In this document: one piece after another, positions 37,198 to 47,382 of the stretch
Numbering within the stretch: position 1 is the stretch's first letter
Layout of the letters: the number at the start of each line of letters is the position of its first letter
Assembly: GCF_001311785.1 (NCBI RefSeq)
Contig: NZ_BBBX01000021.1
Coordinates: forward strand, 1-52,255
Origin: Lacticaseibacillus saniviri JCM 17471 = DSM 24301
GTDB taxonomy: Bacteria; Bacillota; Bacilli; Lactobacillales; Lactobacillaceae
Reading direction: 5' to 3'
Length of the DNA stretch: 52,255 bases
The notes under the pieces: generated by a model
Seen by the model: the letters and a program-made list of their open reading frames with translations, nothing else
Told to the model about the DNA's origin: nothing
Databases searched by the model: none
Position numbers and translations under genes: made by a program

Positions 37198-37911
37198 TTA
37201 GGAGCCACCTCCAATCCGTCCGCGCCATCAATCCCAATATAATTATCACCAGGTGGCAATGTGGGATATTGATGGTTTGGAAATCTTGCCAGTCCGGGAA
37301 CAATACCTTGCGTGGGCGAATACGTGATATGGTTTTCCACGTCAATATAAGTCACGCCATCTGCACCATCAATTTCATATACGTCATCGTTGACCGTAAG
37401 CCCCATGTGGCCACTGCCATAAATCTTGATAAGTGGCAAAGATTCGAGGTTTTCATTATTCCGCAGAATAACACCATTCAACTCATCGATTTGTCGCAAT
37501 TCCGTTGAGCCAATTCGGTAAGCGAATGGTTTGCAAGAAAACTCGGCTGAGATACTGCGACTCGAGTATTCATCCATTTGAGAGACGAGACACCAGTAGG
37601 ATGGCTTGCAGCTCGTAGTCCGGAAAGCTTGAGAAATACAAGGGCATATAGTTATCCGCTGCTGATAGCCAATAGTTAATCTGTGCCTGCATCTCAAGCG
37701 CAGAGAAGTCACGTGTTTCCATTAAGAACGGAAACGTTTCAGTCACGTTGTCATACTTATTGTCCGAATAAAAACGGTCCCCAGACAGACCGGGAACCGC
37801 AATAGATGATCTTGTGTGCTTAGCAGACTGCCACTCGAAGCTGCCATAATCTAAAAATAGCCCGAAATCTGTGTTTCGATGACCATTAAACTCAATGTAA
37901 TCTCTGATCAA
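37179..37911 (-). CDS. Distal tail protein Dit (one frameshift)
   Basis: About 244 aa. Start MIRDYIEFNGHRNTDFGLFL with FEWQSAKHTRSSIAVPGLSG and FSALEMQAQINYWLSA is typical of siphovirus Dit (tail component, DUF serving as baseplate hub). Break near 37585 from LLVSRLSNG to QMDEYSSRSISAEFSCKPFA, one missing base. The C-terminal half holds the galectin-like part (IKIYGSGHMGLTVNDDVYEI). The start overlaps the tape-measure stop (ATGA). Confidence 0.82.
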
Positions 37912-40900
37912 ATCGCTTTTCCTCCCTTCGCGCGTGATATGGCTTTGGCGATATCTTGATTGGCAACTTGGCTAACAAATTTAGCCATAGATCGTTTGTC
38001 CAAAGTAACGTCAGTACTAAGTTCAATTTTACCCAGCATCGCAGTGATTAAATCAGCTGGGTTTTGCTTTGCGATCGTTGCTAAAAGACCAATGATAACC
38101 TGCAAAGTGCCCGAATTATCAGACGTTGCGGTCTCATTAATCTCCGTTGTTAACTCTCTAGCCATACGTACAGGCGCCACGTTTGCTGGTACGTTTAAGC
38201 CGTCTGCAAACTGTGGTAGGTTTTTAAACATTCGTGCTGTCGTGGTTGCAGGAACAACCTTAGCATGCTTTTTAGCGGCAGAACAACCCTGCGACCAATC
38301 GGAATGTAGGGTGCTCTACCTGGTTCTTCAACCAATTCCCGGAACACAGGCCCTGGCTGGTCATTAACCATTGCTAAGCCGCCAGAGAAATCATTGGTTC
38401 CTTTAGCGTTTTTGCTTAAAATGGCACTACTAAAAGAAACTCCTCGTGTAAGCTGAATGTCCTTCCCTTGATTCAAAAATTGGTTAAAACTAGCCAATCC
38501 ACTAAGAACATCATACTGTCCAGTGGACGAGTAAGCGGCACTTGGATACTTAGTTGTTGGATTAACGCTACTGTTCCAATATGCAATTTGCCCACTACCT
38601 ACACCTACCGCAGATACTACACCAGAAGCATTCCCAGAAAGTATCTTATTTACAGGTGTAAAAGCATTGAATCCACTAATAGCATTATTTCCAGAAGCCA
38701 CCGCCCCATTTATTCCTGAAGCATCGCCCAATAAATACTTTTCATTCGGATTTTGCCCGTTATACTGAAGAATCGAGTTAATCCCAGCACCGAAAGCATT
38801 GACAACCGGCGTAATGTTAACACCTGGTTTTTTGTATTAGGGTCCAGTGAATTATACGCAACCAGTTTCCCTGTGGCTTGATCTATTCCTAGATTAAATC
38901 CATAAGCATCCGCGATCAGTTTCTTAACCGCGCTAGGAAGGCTATTGAATTGTTGCATAGCGGCATCAGAAGTGTTTAATTTCTGGATTAAATCTTCATT
39001 GTTACCAATGATTTTTTGATTGCTGGTGCTTTACTTAATTCAGACACCGAAACTTTCGCTTCACTCAACTTTTGCATTAAGTTAGCGTGGTTTGCCTCTA
39101 AATTCTTCGGTGGAATTGGAGTTGCATTATATTGACCAATATTGATACCGGCATCTAAAAGCTTCTGCCTAGCATCTTTGTCACTAATTAGAAGCTTCTT
39201 TTCCTTCTCAGGCAATTTATCCCAAAGCCCGTATTTAGCAACCAAATCGGCCAGATCTGCTTGACCTTTGGCTTTTAAAATTGCTTCCTTTTGAGCGGGC
39301 TTAAGATTATTCCACTCACCCGCTTTTATCAGTGCATTGACAAGAGGTAAGGTTGCCTTATCTTTGACCACAGCCTCTTGCTGTTTCGGGCTCATCTGAT
39401 TCCACTGATTAGTTTTGATCAGTGCGTCGACTAATGGCTGATAGTTACCCTTAACGACTGCTTGCTGGTCTTTTAATGACAGCGAATTCCACTCAACAAA
39501 TTGATCCATGATGCCAGCAATCTTATCCGCGCCTTCTTCACGCAGAATTGCCGTTTTTTCCATGTCAGGGAGTGACTTCCACTCGTTTGACATGGACATG
39601 GTTTCAGCAATCATTTGCTTGGCGTTGGTACTAATTTTGGCGTGCTTCAGCTCAAAATCTAGGGCTTTCCATCCGCCCTTTACCCCCGCTGCGTCTTTGA
39701 GCACTTCAGGCAGGTTCGTCTTAACTTTCCCAGTCTTCGGGTCAAGTACAAGTTTGTTCCAGGCTTCCCCGGCTTTTCGGGTATCGCTACTCATTGTCGA
39801 AGTGATCTGGGCTGCCATACCTTGGGTCCGCTTTGCAGCAGAGTTGTACTCATCAAATGCCTTTTTCGCTTGCGCGGCTGTATAGCCGTATTGCTCGGTC
39901 AATTCTGCTTCAATCTCAAAGCGAGACTTGCCTTGTGCTTTCGCAGCATTAATATAGCCTTCGCCAATCTTGGTCATCGTGGCAGAGTGTTCACGTTCAA
40001 GCGCCTCTAGCCCTGCATTACGTTCTTTTGTGGAGAGTTTGTCATTATTCTTGATTTTAGCAATACGATCTACGTATTCAGACTGCTCTTTATAAGCAGC
40101 TTCACCTGAAGCTTTTGCCATTTCTGCCAGCTGGTCCTGGCTCATTTTGCTGGTTTGATTAAGTTCTGCAGCCAATACTAGTCGTTGTTGCTTTGCAGTC
40201 AATCCAAGAGTTTTGACTTGTTCCTCTGCCATTTTGGTTTGTAAATTACCAATAACAGTTCGCTGTTCGTTTGTCAGCTTAACGTTGTTATCCCGTGATT
40301 GCTTAGTGATGCTAGCGACCTGCTGGGCATAGTCTTTCATGTTACTAATACGCTTATCGTTCGCTGATTTTTCTTTGTTAGCTTGTTTTTCGATAGCAGC
40401 GCCAGCATCACCACCAACATCTTTAGCAATCTTTTCCGCTGCATCATGCTGCTTCTGGACAGAATCTTCTGCCGATTTTGCCATATCATCAAACGCTTCA
40501 CTAATTTTCTTTGCGTTTTGACTAGCACCCTCGGCAGTGTTATCTAATGCGGCAGATGCTTTTGTCTCAAATGACGAAAACTTGCTTGCCGCTTGATCAG
40601 CGTCAGAACCAATATCAGAGCCCCATCGTTTGGTTCGTTCTGATGATTCATAAACCCCTTTGCCCCACAGTTCCCAGACAGCGACCCCAGCACCAACTGC
40701 GGCGGTAACACCTAAAACTGTTGCGCCGACCGGTGTAAGGGCAGTGCCCAGAATACCAGCTGATTCTCCGCCGGTGGTCAAGGCTTTACCAAAGAGTGAG
40801 AAACCACCAGCAGCCTTTTCAGTGATGCCCGTTGTGCCGCCAATTGCTGAAGTTAGCGCCTTGGATGCTAAAGAAGTATCATCGAGGGCTGTTTTGGCAG

Positions 40901-42562
40901 CGCGCATGCCTCGGAATTTCGCAACAAGGTCAACAACACCGGTGGCCGTTCGCCCAAAGCCTGATGTCAGTTTCCCAACACCTAACAACACCGGACCGGC
41001 TGCTGCGGCCGCTAACACGGAGTTAGTGATAAGCCGCTTTGTACCCTCGTCCAGGTCGCCAAATTTTTGAACTAATTGACTTGCGCCACGTAGTAATGGC
41101 GTGACTTCGGGCAAAACATCTCGTGCAAGAGACATACCCAAGTTAGAGAATGATTCCTTAAAAATCTTCAATTGATTCTGAGCTGAAGCGAGATTTTTCT
41201 CAGACAATTGCCCAACGTAGTCCTTTTTGGATGACTGAGCAACTTGCTTATTCAAATCGCCTAACGCTTTAGCATTGTTCGACAAGATGATGGCTGCCTG
41301 TTGCCCGGTTGTGCCGAAAATATCGTGGAATAAATCCAACTGATCAGTCTTAGAGAAGCCCTTTACGTGGTCCTTCAGAATCCCGAAGATGTCGGTCATT
41401 GATTTCAACTTGCCCTCATTATCCACGAAGTCGGCCATTGTAAGGCCCATAGTTTCCAGAGCTTCCTTACCATTCTTGGTTGGTGATACCAGAGAATTAA
41501 TTGCTTTACGCAGCCCAGTACCAGCTTTGTCGGCTTCCAAACCATTGTTGGATAAAATACCCATCGCAGACGCAGTTTCGGAGAGTGAAAAGCCTGCTTG
41601 GTGAGCTGTTGAGCCAACGTAAGACATCCCAAGCCCTAAATCGCTAAAGTTGGTCGCCGTTAAGTCGGCTGCATAAGCCAGCTCATTAACCACTGTCTTT
41701 GTGTTGCGGGTCATGCCCGATGTTGTTTTGCCCGCATATCAAACGCTTCGAGGGTTTGAGACGCAACTGTTACGACATCGCTAAAATCATCACCAGATGC
41801 TAAAGCACCTTGAAGTTCGGTTTTCATAGCACCAATAGCTTGCGATGAGGTGTAACCACGCTTGACCAGGTCTTGATATCCGTCCGCAATCTTGTTGACT
41901 GACACACCATAGTGGTTAGACAGAGTTATAGCGTCCTTGGACATCGTCGAAACACCAGAGATAGCTTCTTGCGCTGATTCACCACCAGTTTGAATAAGGT
42001 TTTTGGTTTCCAACATTTTGTTGTCAAATTCCATTGCCTTATTCGTTGCCGCCACAAAGCCTGCGGCAAGTGGGACAGTCACGCCCATCGTCATCGTTTT
42101 ACCGACGCTAGACATCTTGGCTCCGGCTGATGTTGCTGCGGTCCCGATTCGGTTCAAGCCGCCTGTAAAGCCTTCAGTTCGTGTTTGAATTTCAGCATAC
42201 GCGCGGGCTGTTGCTTGCAGCTGATTTTGCAGGCTGTTCAGCTTTGCATTTGCGTTTTGAAGTTGGGTTGCGTACTTAGCAGTTGCGCCAGTGGCAGCAC
42301 CTGTCGCTGTCCGTGAGCCCTCATATTGCCGCTTCTGTTCTGCCACAACTCGTGCCTGAGCTTCGATTGCTTTAGTCAGTCCAGCCTGCTTGACACGTAA
42401 AGTATCAACTTCACGGCCACTCGCTGCCACGACAGACAAGGAAGACTTCATCTCCGCCATCGCATACTTTGCTTCACGCTGAGCACCTTGTAAGCCCCGA
42501 CCAAAATCACTGTGATCTAGCCCAAGCTCGATGACCATCCGGCCTAAAACATCTTCTGCCAT
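37908..42562 (-). CDS. Tape measure protein (four frameshifts)
   Basis: About 1550 aa; sets tail length and is ejected during DNA entry. N-terminal coiled coil (LTKAIEAQARVVAEQKRQYE), TP901-like core (KAMEFDNKMLETKNLIQTGG, ADLTATNFSDLGLGMSYVGS, LSNNGLEADKAGTGLR), hydrophobic stretches near residues 580-650, long coiled coils, about five Trp-containing repeats (39155-39590), and an end typical of lactic phage tape measures (FSGGLAMVNDQPGPVFRELV, IPIGRRVVLPL). Breaks at 41733, 38998, 38832 and 38269 all lie in A runs of four to six and rejoin smoothly, so the gene is probably intact in vivo. Confidence 0.88.
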
Positions 42563-42585
42563 TTATTTTCCTCCTTTCCTCAAAA

Positions 42586-42768
42586 TTAAAGGGACTTAAC
42601 AAAGTCCACCAGGTCTACTGGTTTGTTTTGTTGAGTCTCTTTTTGTCTATCGACGCCTGCATCTAGCACTTGCATCAATGTATCGCGATCAGTCTGAAGC
42701 AGGTCATTAATGCTATAACCGGGCCAATTAGTCACTACTGTGTTGATTAGTTGATAGATTGACTTTTT
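42586..42768 (-). CDS. Tail assembly chaperone T extension (gpGT-like)
   Basis: About 60 codons in the -1 frame relative to the end of the gpG-like gene: KKSIYQLINTVVTNWPGYSI, NDLLQTDRDTLMQVLDAG and VDLVDFVKSL. No start codon of its own with an SD. Siphoviruses usually make the G-T fusion by a -1 shift. Here the junction is an A run of five (TACAAAAAGT). Either a ribosomal slip at AAA-AAG or one undercalled A would join the two parts. It ends just before the tape measure gene, where T always lies. Confidence 0.7.
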   Translation of the reverse strand, partial: KKSIYQLINTVVTNWPGYSINDLLQTDRDTLMQVLDAGVDRQKETQQNKPVDLVDFVKSL

Positions 42769-43097
42769 GTATCCGGCGAAGCTTGTACCTTCTCCGCCGG
42801 TGTCGAGTTTGGGTCATTCAGGCCCATAACCTCATTAATTGTGCCATCAATAACTTCTAAAGCATCCCGAGCTTCAACGCCTGCTAATAAAGCCTCCGGT
42901 GTTACTTCAGGGTCGTCAAATACACTCGCCACAAATGTAACCTTCGCCTTAATCCACTCAACCTGGTTCTTATAGTCCAGGATGTGATCATTTAAATCAG
43001 CAGCCTCGATTAATTTTTGGATCGGGATAAAATCTTGTGTGTATGTCTTTAAACGTCCATTTTTCTGGCGTAATTTCAATTCAAGCTTCTTTGCCAT
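42747..43097 (-). CDS. Tail assembly chaperone gpG-like
   Basis: 116 aa. AKKLELKLRQKNGRLKTYTQ, then IPIQKLIEAADLN, VEWIKAKVTFVASVFDDPEV and LIDGTINEVMG-like helices are typical of Gram-positive tail chaperones (gpG/TAC family), which hold the tape measure protein before tail polymerisation. It lies between the major tail protein and the tape measure gene. The last codons overlap the T extension. Confidence 0.78.
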   Translation of the reverse strand: MAKKLELKLRQKNGRLKTYTQDFIPIQKLIEAADLNDHILDYKNQVEWIKAKVTFVASVFDDPEVTPEALLAGVEARDALEVIDGTINEVMGLNDPNSTPAEKVQASPDTKSQSIN

Positions 43098-43154
43098 TTA
43101 AAAATCCTCCATAGTCGCGGTATCGTCTCATATCTCTCGTCTCTGTCCGCAGTT

Positions 43155-43778
43155 TTAATTAGCCCTGGTTTTTGGGTCTGTAACAGGTGCTGTAGTAGTC
43201 GCAGTTTTGAGAACTTCCTTTTCAAGTTCTTCAAACACAGCCGCGTCAGTCCCCACGTACTTACCAACATATTGACCGTTTTGTGGGCCGTCGTCGGTAG
43301 ATGCAATAACTGACAGGGTGTAAGTTTCTGCTTCAGGCTTAAAGGTTTCAGCTGGGTCTAATGTCTTCGCGCTGATCTTGTCACGAGCCATTGTGCCACG
43401 GAAAAATCCAAGCACGGCCTTGTTGCCTTGAGCGTCTTCTTGTTCCATCGTCACACCGACATAAGGCGCTTCGGTGGTGTTACCCATATAGGTAATCTTG
43501 TTTTCGTTAACTTGGTAGCCAAGCACGCGATCACTAGCGCCGTCAGGAAAGTCCAAAATACCGAATTCTACCTTTACATCGCCGACACCCTTACGAGAAA
43601 TCCAGTAATCAATATCGGAGCCCGCTACCTTGGTAGCTTCCTTTGATAATCCTGAAATTTCCGCCGTGGAAGTTGCACCTTGGTTTGGCTTACCTTCAAT
43701 AACGATTAAGTTGCCGCTTGGCTTATCGTCAGCGTCGAATGGTTGAATCTTGATTCGCTTAAATCCTACTAATGTCAT
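43155..43778 (-). CDS. Major tail protein, phi13 family
   Basis: 207 aa tail tube subunit. MTLVGFKRIKIQPFDADDKP, ATSTAEISGLSKEATKVAGS, GDVKVEFGILDFPDGASDRV, LGYQVNENKITYMG and YVGVTMEQEDAQGNKAVLGF match phi13-type tail proteins. AAGGAG precedes the ATG. The C-terminal region (about residues 165-207) is variable and Thr/Glu rich. Confidence 0.85.
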   Translation of the reverse strand: MTLVGFKRIKIQPFDADDKPSGNLIVIEGKPNQGATSTAEISGLSKEATKVAGSDIDYWISRKGVGDVKVEFGILDFPDGASDRVLGYQVNENKITYMGNTTEAPYVGVTMEQEDAQGNKAVLGFFRGTMARDKISAKTLDPAETFKPEAETYTLSVIASTDDGPQNGQYVGKYVGTDAAVFEELEKEVLKTATTTAPVTDPKTRAN

Positions 43779-43792
43779 AGTTAATCTCCTTT

Positions 43793-44182
43793 TTAATAGT
43801 TCGTGTCATAAAGTTTTGTGTTGCCACGATAACGTCTGGCGTCGGCAAAACGATTCGTCTCGCTGAAGAACTCATCGATGCCATCCGTCATTTGGGCAAA
43901 CGAAAAGCCCATCATTATTTCTCGAATAATGTGCTGGGCTTCTTTTACATCTTTTCTGATTTTCCCCTCCACATTTACTTGGAAGGTGTATTGCCAGGAC
44001 AACAACTGATCACTGCCACCGATATCGGCCTGTTGCGGGCCAACTGGCGAAATCACGATGAACAGTTGTGTGTGGTCGGCCGATTCGGGGTATTCGTATT
44101 TGGCAATTCGCTTGCCGGCCAGCTCTGAAATACGCTGATTGGCCTTGATTGCCTGATAAACAATATCAATCATGTCTTTCAC
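43793..44182 (-). CDS. Tail component, DUF806-like
   Basis: 129 aa. MIDIVYQAIKANQRISELAG, IAKYEYPESADHTQLFIVIS and VNVEGKIRKDVKEAQHIIRE resemble DUF806/tail-terminator-like proteins of lactic phages, which cap the tail at the head side. The start overlaps the stop of the gp10-like gene (ATGA), and the gene precedes the major tail protein, the expected place for a terminator. Confidence 0.75.
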   Translation of the reverse strand: MKDMIDIVYQAIKANQRISELAGKRIAKYEYPESADHTQLFIVISPVGPQQADIGGSDQLLSWQYTFQVNVEGKIRKDVKEAQHIIREIMMGFSFAQMTDGIDEFFSETNRFADARRYRGNTKLYDTNY

Positions 44183-44592
44183 AGCAGCTTCTTCAACTCC
44201 TTCGCCTCGATTGCCTTGGCGGGTTGCTTCACAGCGTCATAAGTCGCCTGAATCTTCCCCATCCCTCTTGGGCTAAAGGTCTTCCCGCCGCGCGTATAGC
44301 CAAATTCGTTCAAGTGGACAAGGCGCCAACGCTGTCGAGAGCCGCTGCCGGACCACCCAATTTTGATGGTTTTGACGCCACCGACTGTTCTGGGGTTACT
44401 AACAGTGATTTCTTGAACTGTCGCGCCAGTGTCCTTGTATGACGCCACAGCGCGTTTTAACTGCACTGCGGTTAATCGTCCGGCGACCTTCAAAGCCTCG
44501 CCCTCAACGCGACTGAGCTTTGCTGGACTTAGTTTAGAAGCCAGCTTGGCTAGTACTTCGTCCATGCCCGTAATATTAACTGGCACCGGCAT
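44179..44592 (-). CDS. HK97 gp10-like head-tail protein
   Basis: 137 aa from MPVPVNITGMDEVLAKLASK, whose ATG overlaps the end of the previous gene. The helix LEGEALKVAGRLT-like region, VSNPRTVGGVKTIKIGWSGS, LVHLNEFGYTRGGKTFSPRG and GKIQATYDAVK are typical of HK97-gp10/putative neck proteins. Structural; no enzyme motif. Confidence 0.82.
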   Translation of the reverse strand: MPVPVNITGMDEVLAKLASKLSPAKLSRVEGEALKVAGRLTAVQLKRAVASYKDTGATVQEITVSNPRTVGGVKTIKIGWSGSGSRQRWRLVHLNEFGYTRGGKTFSPRGMGKIQATYDAVKQPAKAIEAKELKKLL

Positions 44593-44977
44593 CAACTCCC
44601 TTCGGATAGCCAAGAACAATCACCAAAAAGGCATCATTCTCGAAGTCCATGCGGACATTGACCACATCCCAGTTTCGGTTCTTATAGCGATAATCGTCGA
44701 TGAAAACCTGATGCTTGTCCGGCGTTGGAATAAACTCACCTCGAGGATCTCGAATACGAATTGTGACACCATCTTTGCGATCGGCCACATTCAGCAGCTG
44801 TGAATCTTTTTGACTTGGCGCATAAACTTGAGCCCACGAGTTGTAGACAACTTTCGTCGGCATGTCGCCAGGTTCACCATCGTCATTGGGCGTTTGTTCT
44901 AGGAACTGCACTGGAATTCGCAGGTCGCCTGAAGTCACCTTCGGCTTCTTGTAGACAAATTCTGGTCGGTTACTCAT
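44576..44977 (-). CDS. Head-tail adaptor / head closure protein
   Basis: 133 aa from MSNRPEFVYKKPKVTSGDLR. GDLRIPVQFLEQTPNDDGEP, SWAQVYAPSQKDSQLL, VTIRIRDPRGEFIPTPDKHQ and YKNRNWDVVNVRMDFENDAF match SPP1 gp16-type closure proteins. Its ATG overlaps the corrected stop of the connector gene. Confidence 0.82.
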   Translation of the reverse strand: MSNRPEFVYKKPKVTSGDLRIPVQFLEQTPNDDGEPGDMPTKVVYNSWAQVYAPSQKDSQLLNVADRKDGVTIRIRDPRGEFIPTPDKHQVFIDDYRYKNRNWDVVNVRMDFENDAFLVIVLGYPKGVDAGAS

Positions 44978-45256
44978 CGGTATCACCACCAGGCTTGTAG
45001 TTTTGCAGGGCTCGACTTAACAAGGCGTCTCGGAAGTTTCGTTGAAAAACTCGAGCTGGTCATTGTAGGCATAGCGTGCGCGTTCAAAAATCAACTCTTG
45101 GAACTCTGGTGGGAGTGTCTCACCCTCGACCGTGTCGCCTGTGATTTCGCCCACGGCCTTTTGTGCCTGATCAAGTAAATCTTGCAAATATTCATCTTCG
45201 CCGGAGTGAGTAATGTGCATACGTGCCTTGAATTTTTCAATTTGACTACTACTCAA
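44971..45256 (-). CDS. gp6-like head-tail connector (one frameshift)
   Basis: About 95 aa. TTG start: SSSQIEKFKARMHITHSGED, EYLQDLLDQAQKAVGEITGD, LPPEFQELIFERARYAYNDQ are gp6-like connector helices. The frame stops at FFNETSETPC, but one missing base at GAAACTTCC gives FFNENFRDALLSRALQNYKP and an end overlapping the next start. The join also restores the usual length. Confidence 0.82.
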
Positions 45257-45260
45257 CTGA

Positions 45261-45403
45261 TCACCCCACTAACGTGAGTAAGTCGGGCTTTGTCGCATTT
45301 GAAGGATATTCAATGCCCCTCGTATCCAAATAGGCCTTGATGGTGGCCACAGTGTCTGCATCAGTAGGCCTGGAGCCCGCTTGGCTATCGGGCACTACGC
45401 TTT
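45261..45403 (-). CDS. HeH/LEM-like C-terminal extension of the capsid gene
   Basis: About 47 codons beyond the slippery site: SVVPDSQAGSRPTDADTVAT then IKAYLDTRGIEYPSNATKPD and LLTLVG. The last 30 residues resemble a HeH/LEM helix-extended-loop-helix (IKAYLD..GI.Y.S..TK..LL.L). It lacks an SD-led start codon. It joins the capsid frame if the ribosome shifts -1 at CCCAAA(A) and one A is missing in this sequence, as the other A-run errors suggest. Confidence 0.6.
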
Positions 45404-45406
45404 GGG
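45364..45406 (-). promoter_or_regulatory. Putative programmed frameshift signal in the capsid gene
   Basis: On the minus strand CCCAAAG (in the capsid frame as C CCA AAG), followed after two bases by a stem-loop: GTAG.GCCCG / CGGGC...CTAC, with a 9-nt apical loop and small internal bulges. The capsid stop lies within the stem. This is the layout of a -1 slip site with a downstream stimulator. Confidence 0.55.
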
Positions 45407-46578
45407 TCTGGAGTTGCGCTCGTTGCGTCTGGGTTCTTGAAATCCTTTGCTGGACTAGTTGGCTTGAAATCAAATACAAGGGCAGCATTGTTGTCCTTTG
45501 CCTTACCATACGCAAATTGCTTGGCAGTAAAGAGTTGCATATCTTCCATTGCCAGTGTTTGGTCGAATTGCTTAATAGATACACCACCAGCGGTGTATGC
45601 ATCATAGCGGCCCTTAACAAAGGCAATGACTTTGCCTTCAGGTACAAATTCAGATTCCACAATTTGCACACCGAACGGTAAGGAAAATACCCACTGGCCG
45701 TTGACGTTTTGAATCATTGAAGCAGCCGAGAAGTCAATGCTTGCCCCTGGGGTAACAACTAACACTGTATTACCTTGAGCAACGACAGGCTTCCCATTTT
45801 CTTTCTTAGACAAGGCACGCACAATACCGCCCATTTCAGACGAGGTGGTTTTTGAGTCAGCCAATGTGATGGTGCCCGCGCTTTTCTTTTCTTGGTAAAC
45901 GCCGCCGGTAACCGGTGCGTCCTTGGCAACGTTACGGTTTAAGCCAATTGGCTTTTGATTGCCATCACCGGTTAAGAAAGCTTGCTCTAACCCGACTGCA
46001 AAAGCTTCTGTGATTTGAGTGACGACGAATTGCTTTAACCAAGCTGCACCGTATTCCAGAGCATCATTTGGAACGACTACAAATGCCGTCACCTTGTTCT
46101 GGTCTGCTTTTTCTTCGGTGAATGCTTGGTCTAATTGACCCTTAATCTCATCAAAAATCTTACCCCAGACGACTGCACCCTTTGTATCAGACTTGAGAAT
46201 CTTCAGTCGTAATCCGGTTGTCTTGAGGTTCAAGGCAGCAAACAATGGGTGTTGAGTTACTAAATCGTCGAAAATTTCATTGACCGTTGTTTCAGGCAGC
46301 ACAATTTCGTTCTTTGAGCCGACATCTGTGCTGATGTCGTTGAAGAATTTGATTTCTTCGTTTGTAATCTTTGGATCCACACGACGGTTAGCCTCAAACG
46401 TGGAAAGCTTTGTGTCAACTTGGGTGTTGATTTCGGCCACCATATCATTTTGGAGCGCGTTCATCATGTCATCATAGGCATTGGCTTGTTCGTCCACGCC
46501 GGCACCGTCCTTAACGAGCTTGGCGTAATAAGCTTTCTTGTCCTTAAAGTTGACAAGATTGTTTAAATTCATGGTCAT
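45385..46578 (-). CDS. Major capsid protein, HK97 family
   Basis: 397 aa. N-terminal scaffold-like coiled coil (about residues 1-90, VEINTQVDTKLSTFEANRRV is within it) normally removed by the prohead protease. Then the HK97 fold: NEIVLPETTVNEIFDDLVTQ (N-arm and long helix), AFVVVPNDALEYGAAWLKQF, AFAVGLEQAFLTGDGNQKPI (strong signature), NTVLVVTPGASID and VPEGKVIAFVKGRYDAYTAG. AAGGAGG precedes ATG. The gene ends in PDPKRSAR next to a slippery heptamer; see the extension entry. Confidence 0.93.
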   Translation of the reverse strand: MTMNLNNLVNFKDKKAYYAKLVKDGAGVDEQANAYDDMMNALQNDMVAEINTQVDTKLSTFEANRRVDPKITNEEIKFFNDISTDVGSKNEIVLPETTVNEIFDDLVTQHPLFAALNLKTTGLRLKILKSDTKGAVVWGKIFDEIKGQLDQAFTEEKADQNKVTAFVVVPNDALEYGAAWLKQFVVTQITEAFAVGLEQAFLTGDGNQKPIGLNRNVAKDAPVTGGVYQEKKSAGTITLADSKTTSSEMGGIVRALSKKENGKPVVAQGNTVLVVTPGASIDFSAASMIQNVNGQWVFSLPFGVQIVESEFVPEGKVIAFVKGRYDAYTAGGVSIKQFDQTLAMEDMQLFTAKQFAYGKAKDNNAALVFDFKPTSPAKDFKNPDATSATPDPKRSAR

Positions 46579-46599
46579 ATTTGACCCTCCTTGTTTGTA

Positions 46600-47382
46600 T
46601 TAAAAAAGGAATCCGGTTGGCTTTTTAGCTTCGGGTTCCTGTTCTTGAGATTTTAAGTTGTCTAATGCTTCCTGATAGGGCTGCAAAGCTTCAGCAACCA
46701 GTTGAGCGATTTCTGCACCATCGATTGTCACTGCCATGTTGCCAACAGTATTTTCATGATCACCGGCTACTGTTTTGTTTTCATCCATTGCCATCACAAC
46801 GCGGCCCTTTGCCAGAGCTTCGGGTGAGAGCTGATCACTCATACTTGCTACCATAGAAAGTGAATCTTCATCTGCAAACATCACTTCATCAGCCAGTCCT
46901 GCTTCAACAGCAGCCTTCGCTGTAAACCAGGTCTCTTTATCCATCAGTGCCTTGAAATCATCCGCAGAGCGCCCAGTACGTGCAGCGTATGAATCAGCGA
47001 TTTGACCTGACAAACCATCTAGCACTTCAGCAGCGTGCTTGTGTGCTTTTGCGTTACCACCATTTGCGTCTGACGCGTCGTGAATCATCATCATCCCCAT
47101 AGGGCTGATTTTGACATTGTCGCCTGCCATTGCGATTACAGAGGCCGCAGACGCCGCGACGCCAACAATGCTGATATTAACTTGGCCTTGGTACTTACGT
47201 AGCGCGGTGTAAATTTCTGCGCCTGCAAAAACATCACCACCACCTGAGTTAATTTCCACATCAATTGGCTCGTTTGTTTCCGGAAGCACCAGGTCTTTTG
47301 GTGCCGTTGCTTCCTTGCCATACCAGCGATAAACATCGACGTCACTGTTCGATACGATTGTTCCCTTGACTTGTAGTTTCAT
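46600..47382 (-). CDS. ClpP-like prohead protease (S14)
   Basis: 260 aa from MKLQVKGTIVSNSDVDVYRW. ClpP fold with EINSGGGDVFAGAEIYTALR, nucleophile Ser in GVAASAASVIAMAG, His in MGMMMIHDAS and the helical part ADSYAARTGRSADDFKALMD, then KAAVEAGLADEV. It matures the capsid during head assembly. C-terminal 60 aa are acidic and linker-like. AGGAGG precedes ATG 47382. It overlaps the portal gene end by 41 bases. Confidence 0.9.
   Translation of the reverse strand: MKLQVKGTIVSNSDVDVYRWYGKEATAPKDLVLPETNEPIDVEINSGGGDVFAGAEIYTALRKYQGQVNISIVGVAASAASVIAMAGDNVKISPMGMMMIHDASDANGGNAKAHKHAAEVLDGLSGQIADSYAARTGRSADDFKALMDKETWFTAKAAVEAGLADEVMFADEDSLSMVASMSDQLSPEALAKGRVVMAMDENKTVAGDHENTVGNMAVTIDGAEIAQLVAEALQPYQEALDNLKSQEQEPEAKKPTGFLF

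Noticed and set aside
45261..45671. 136-codon minus-strand frame as an independent gene
   Set aside because: Its first two thirds lie inside the capsid gene and look random; only the last part is protein-like, so it is treated as an extension of the capsid gene.
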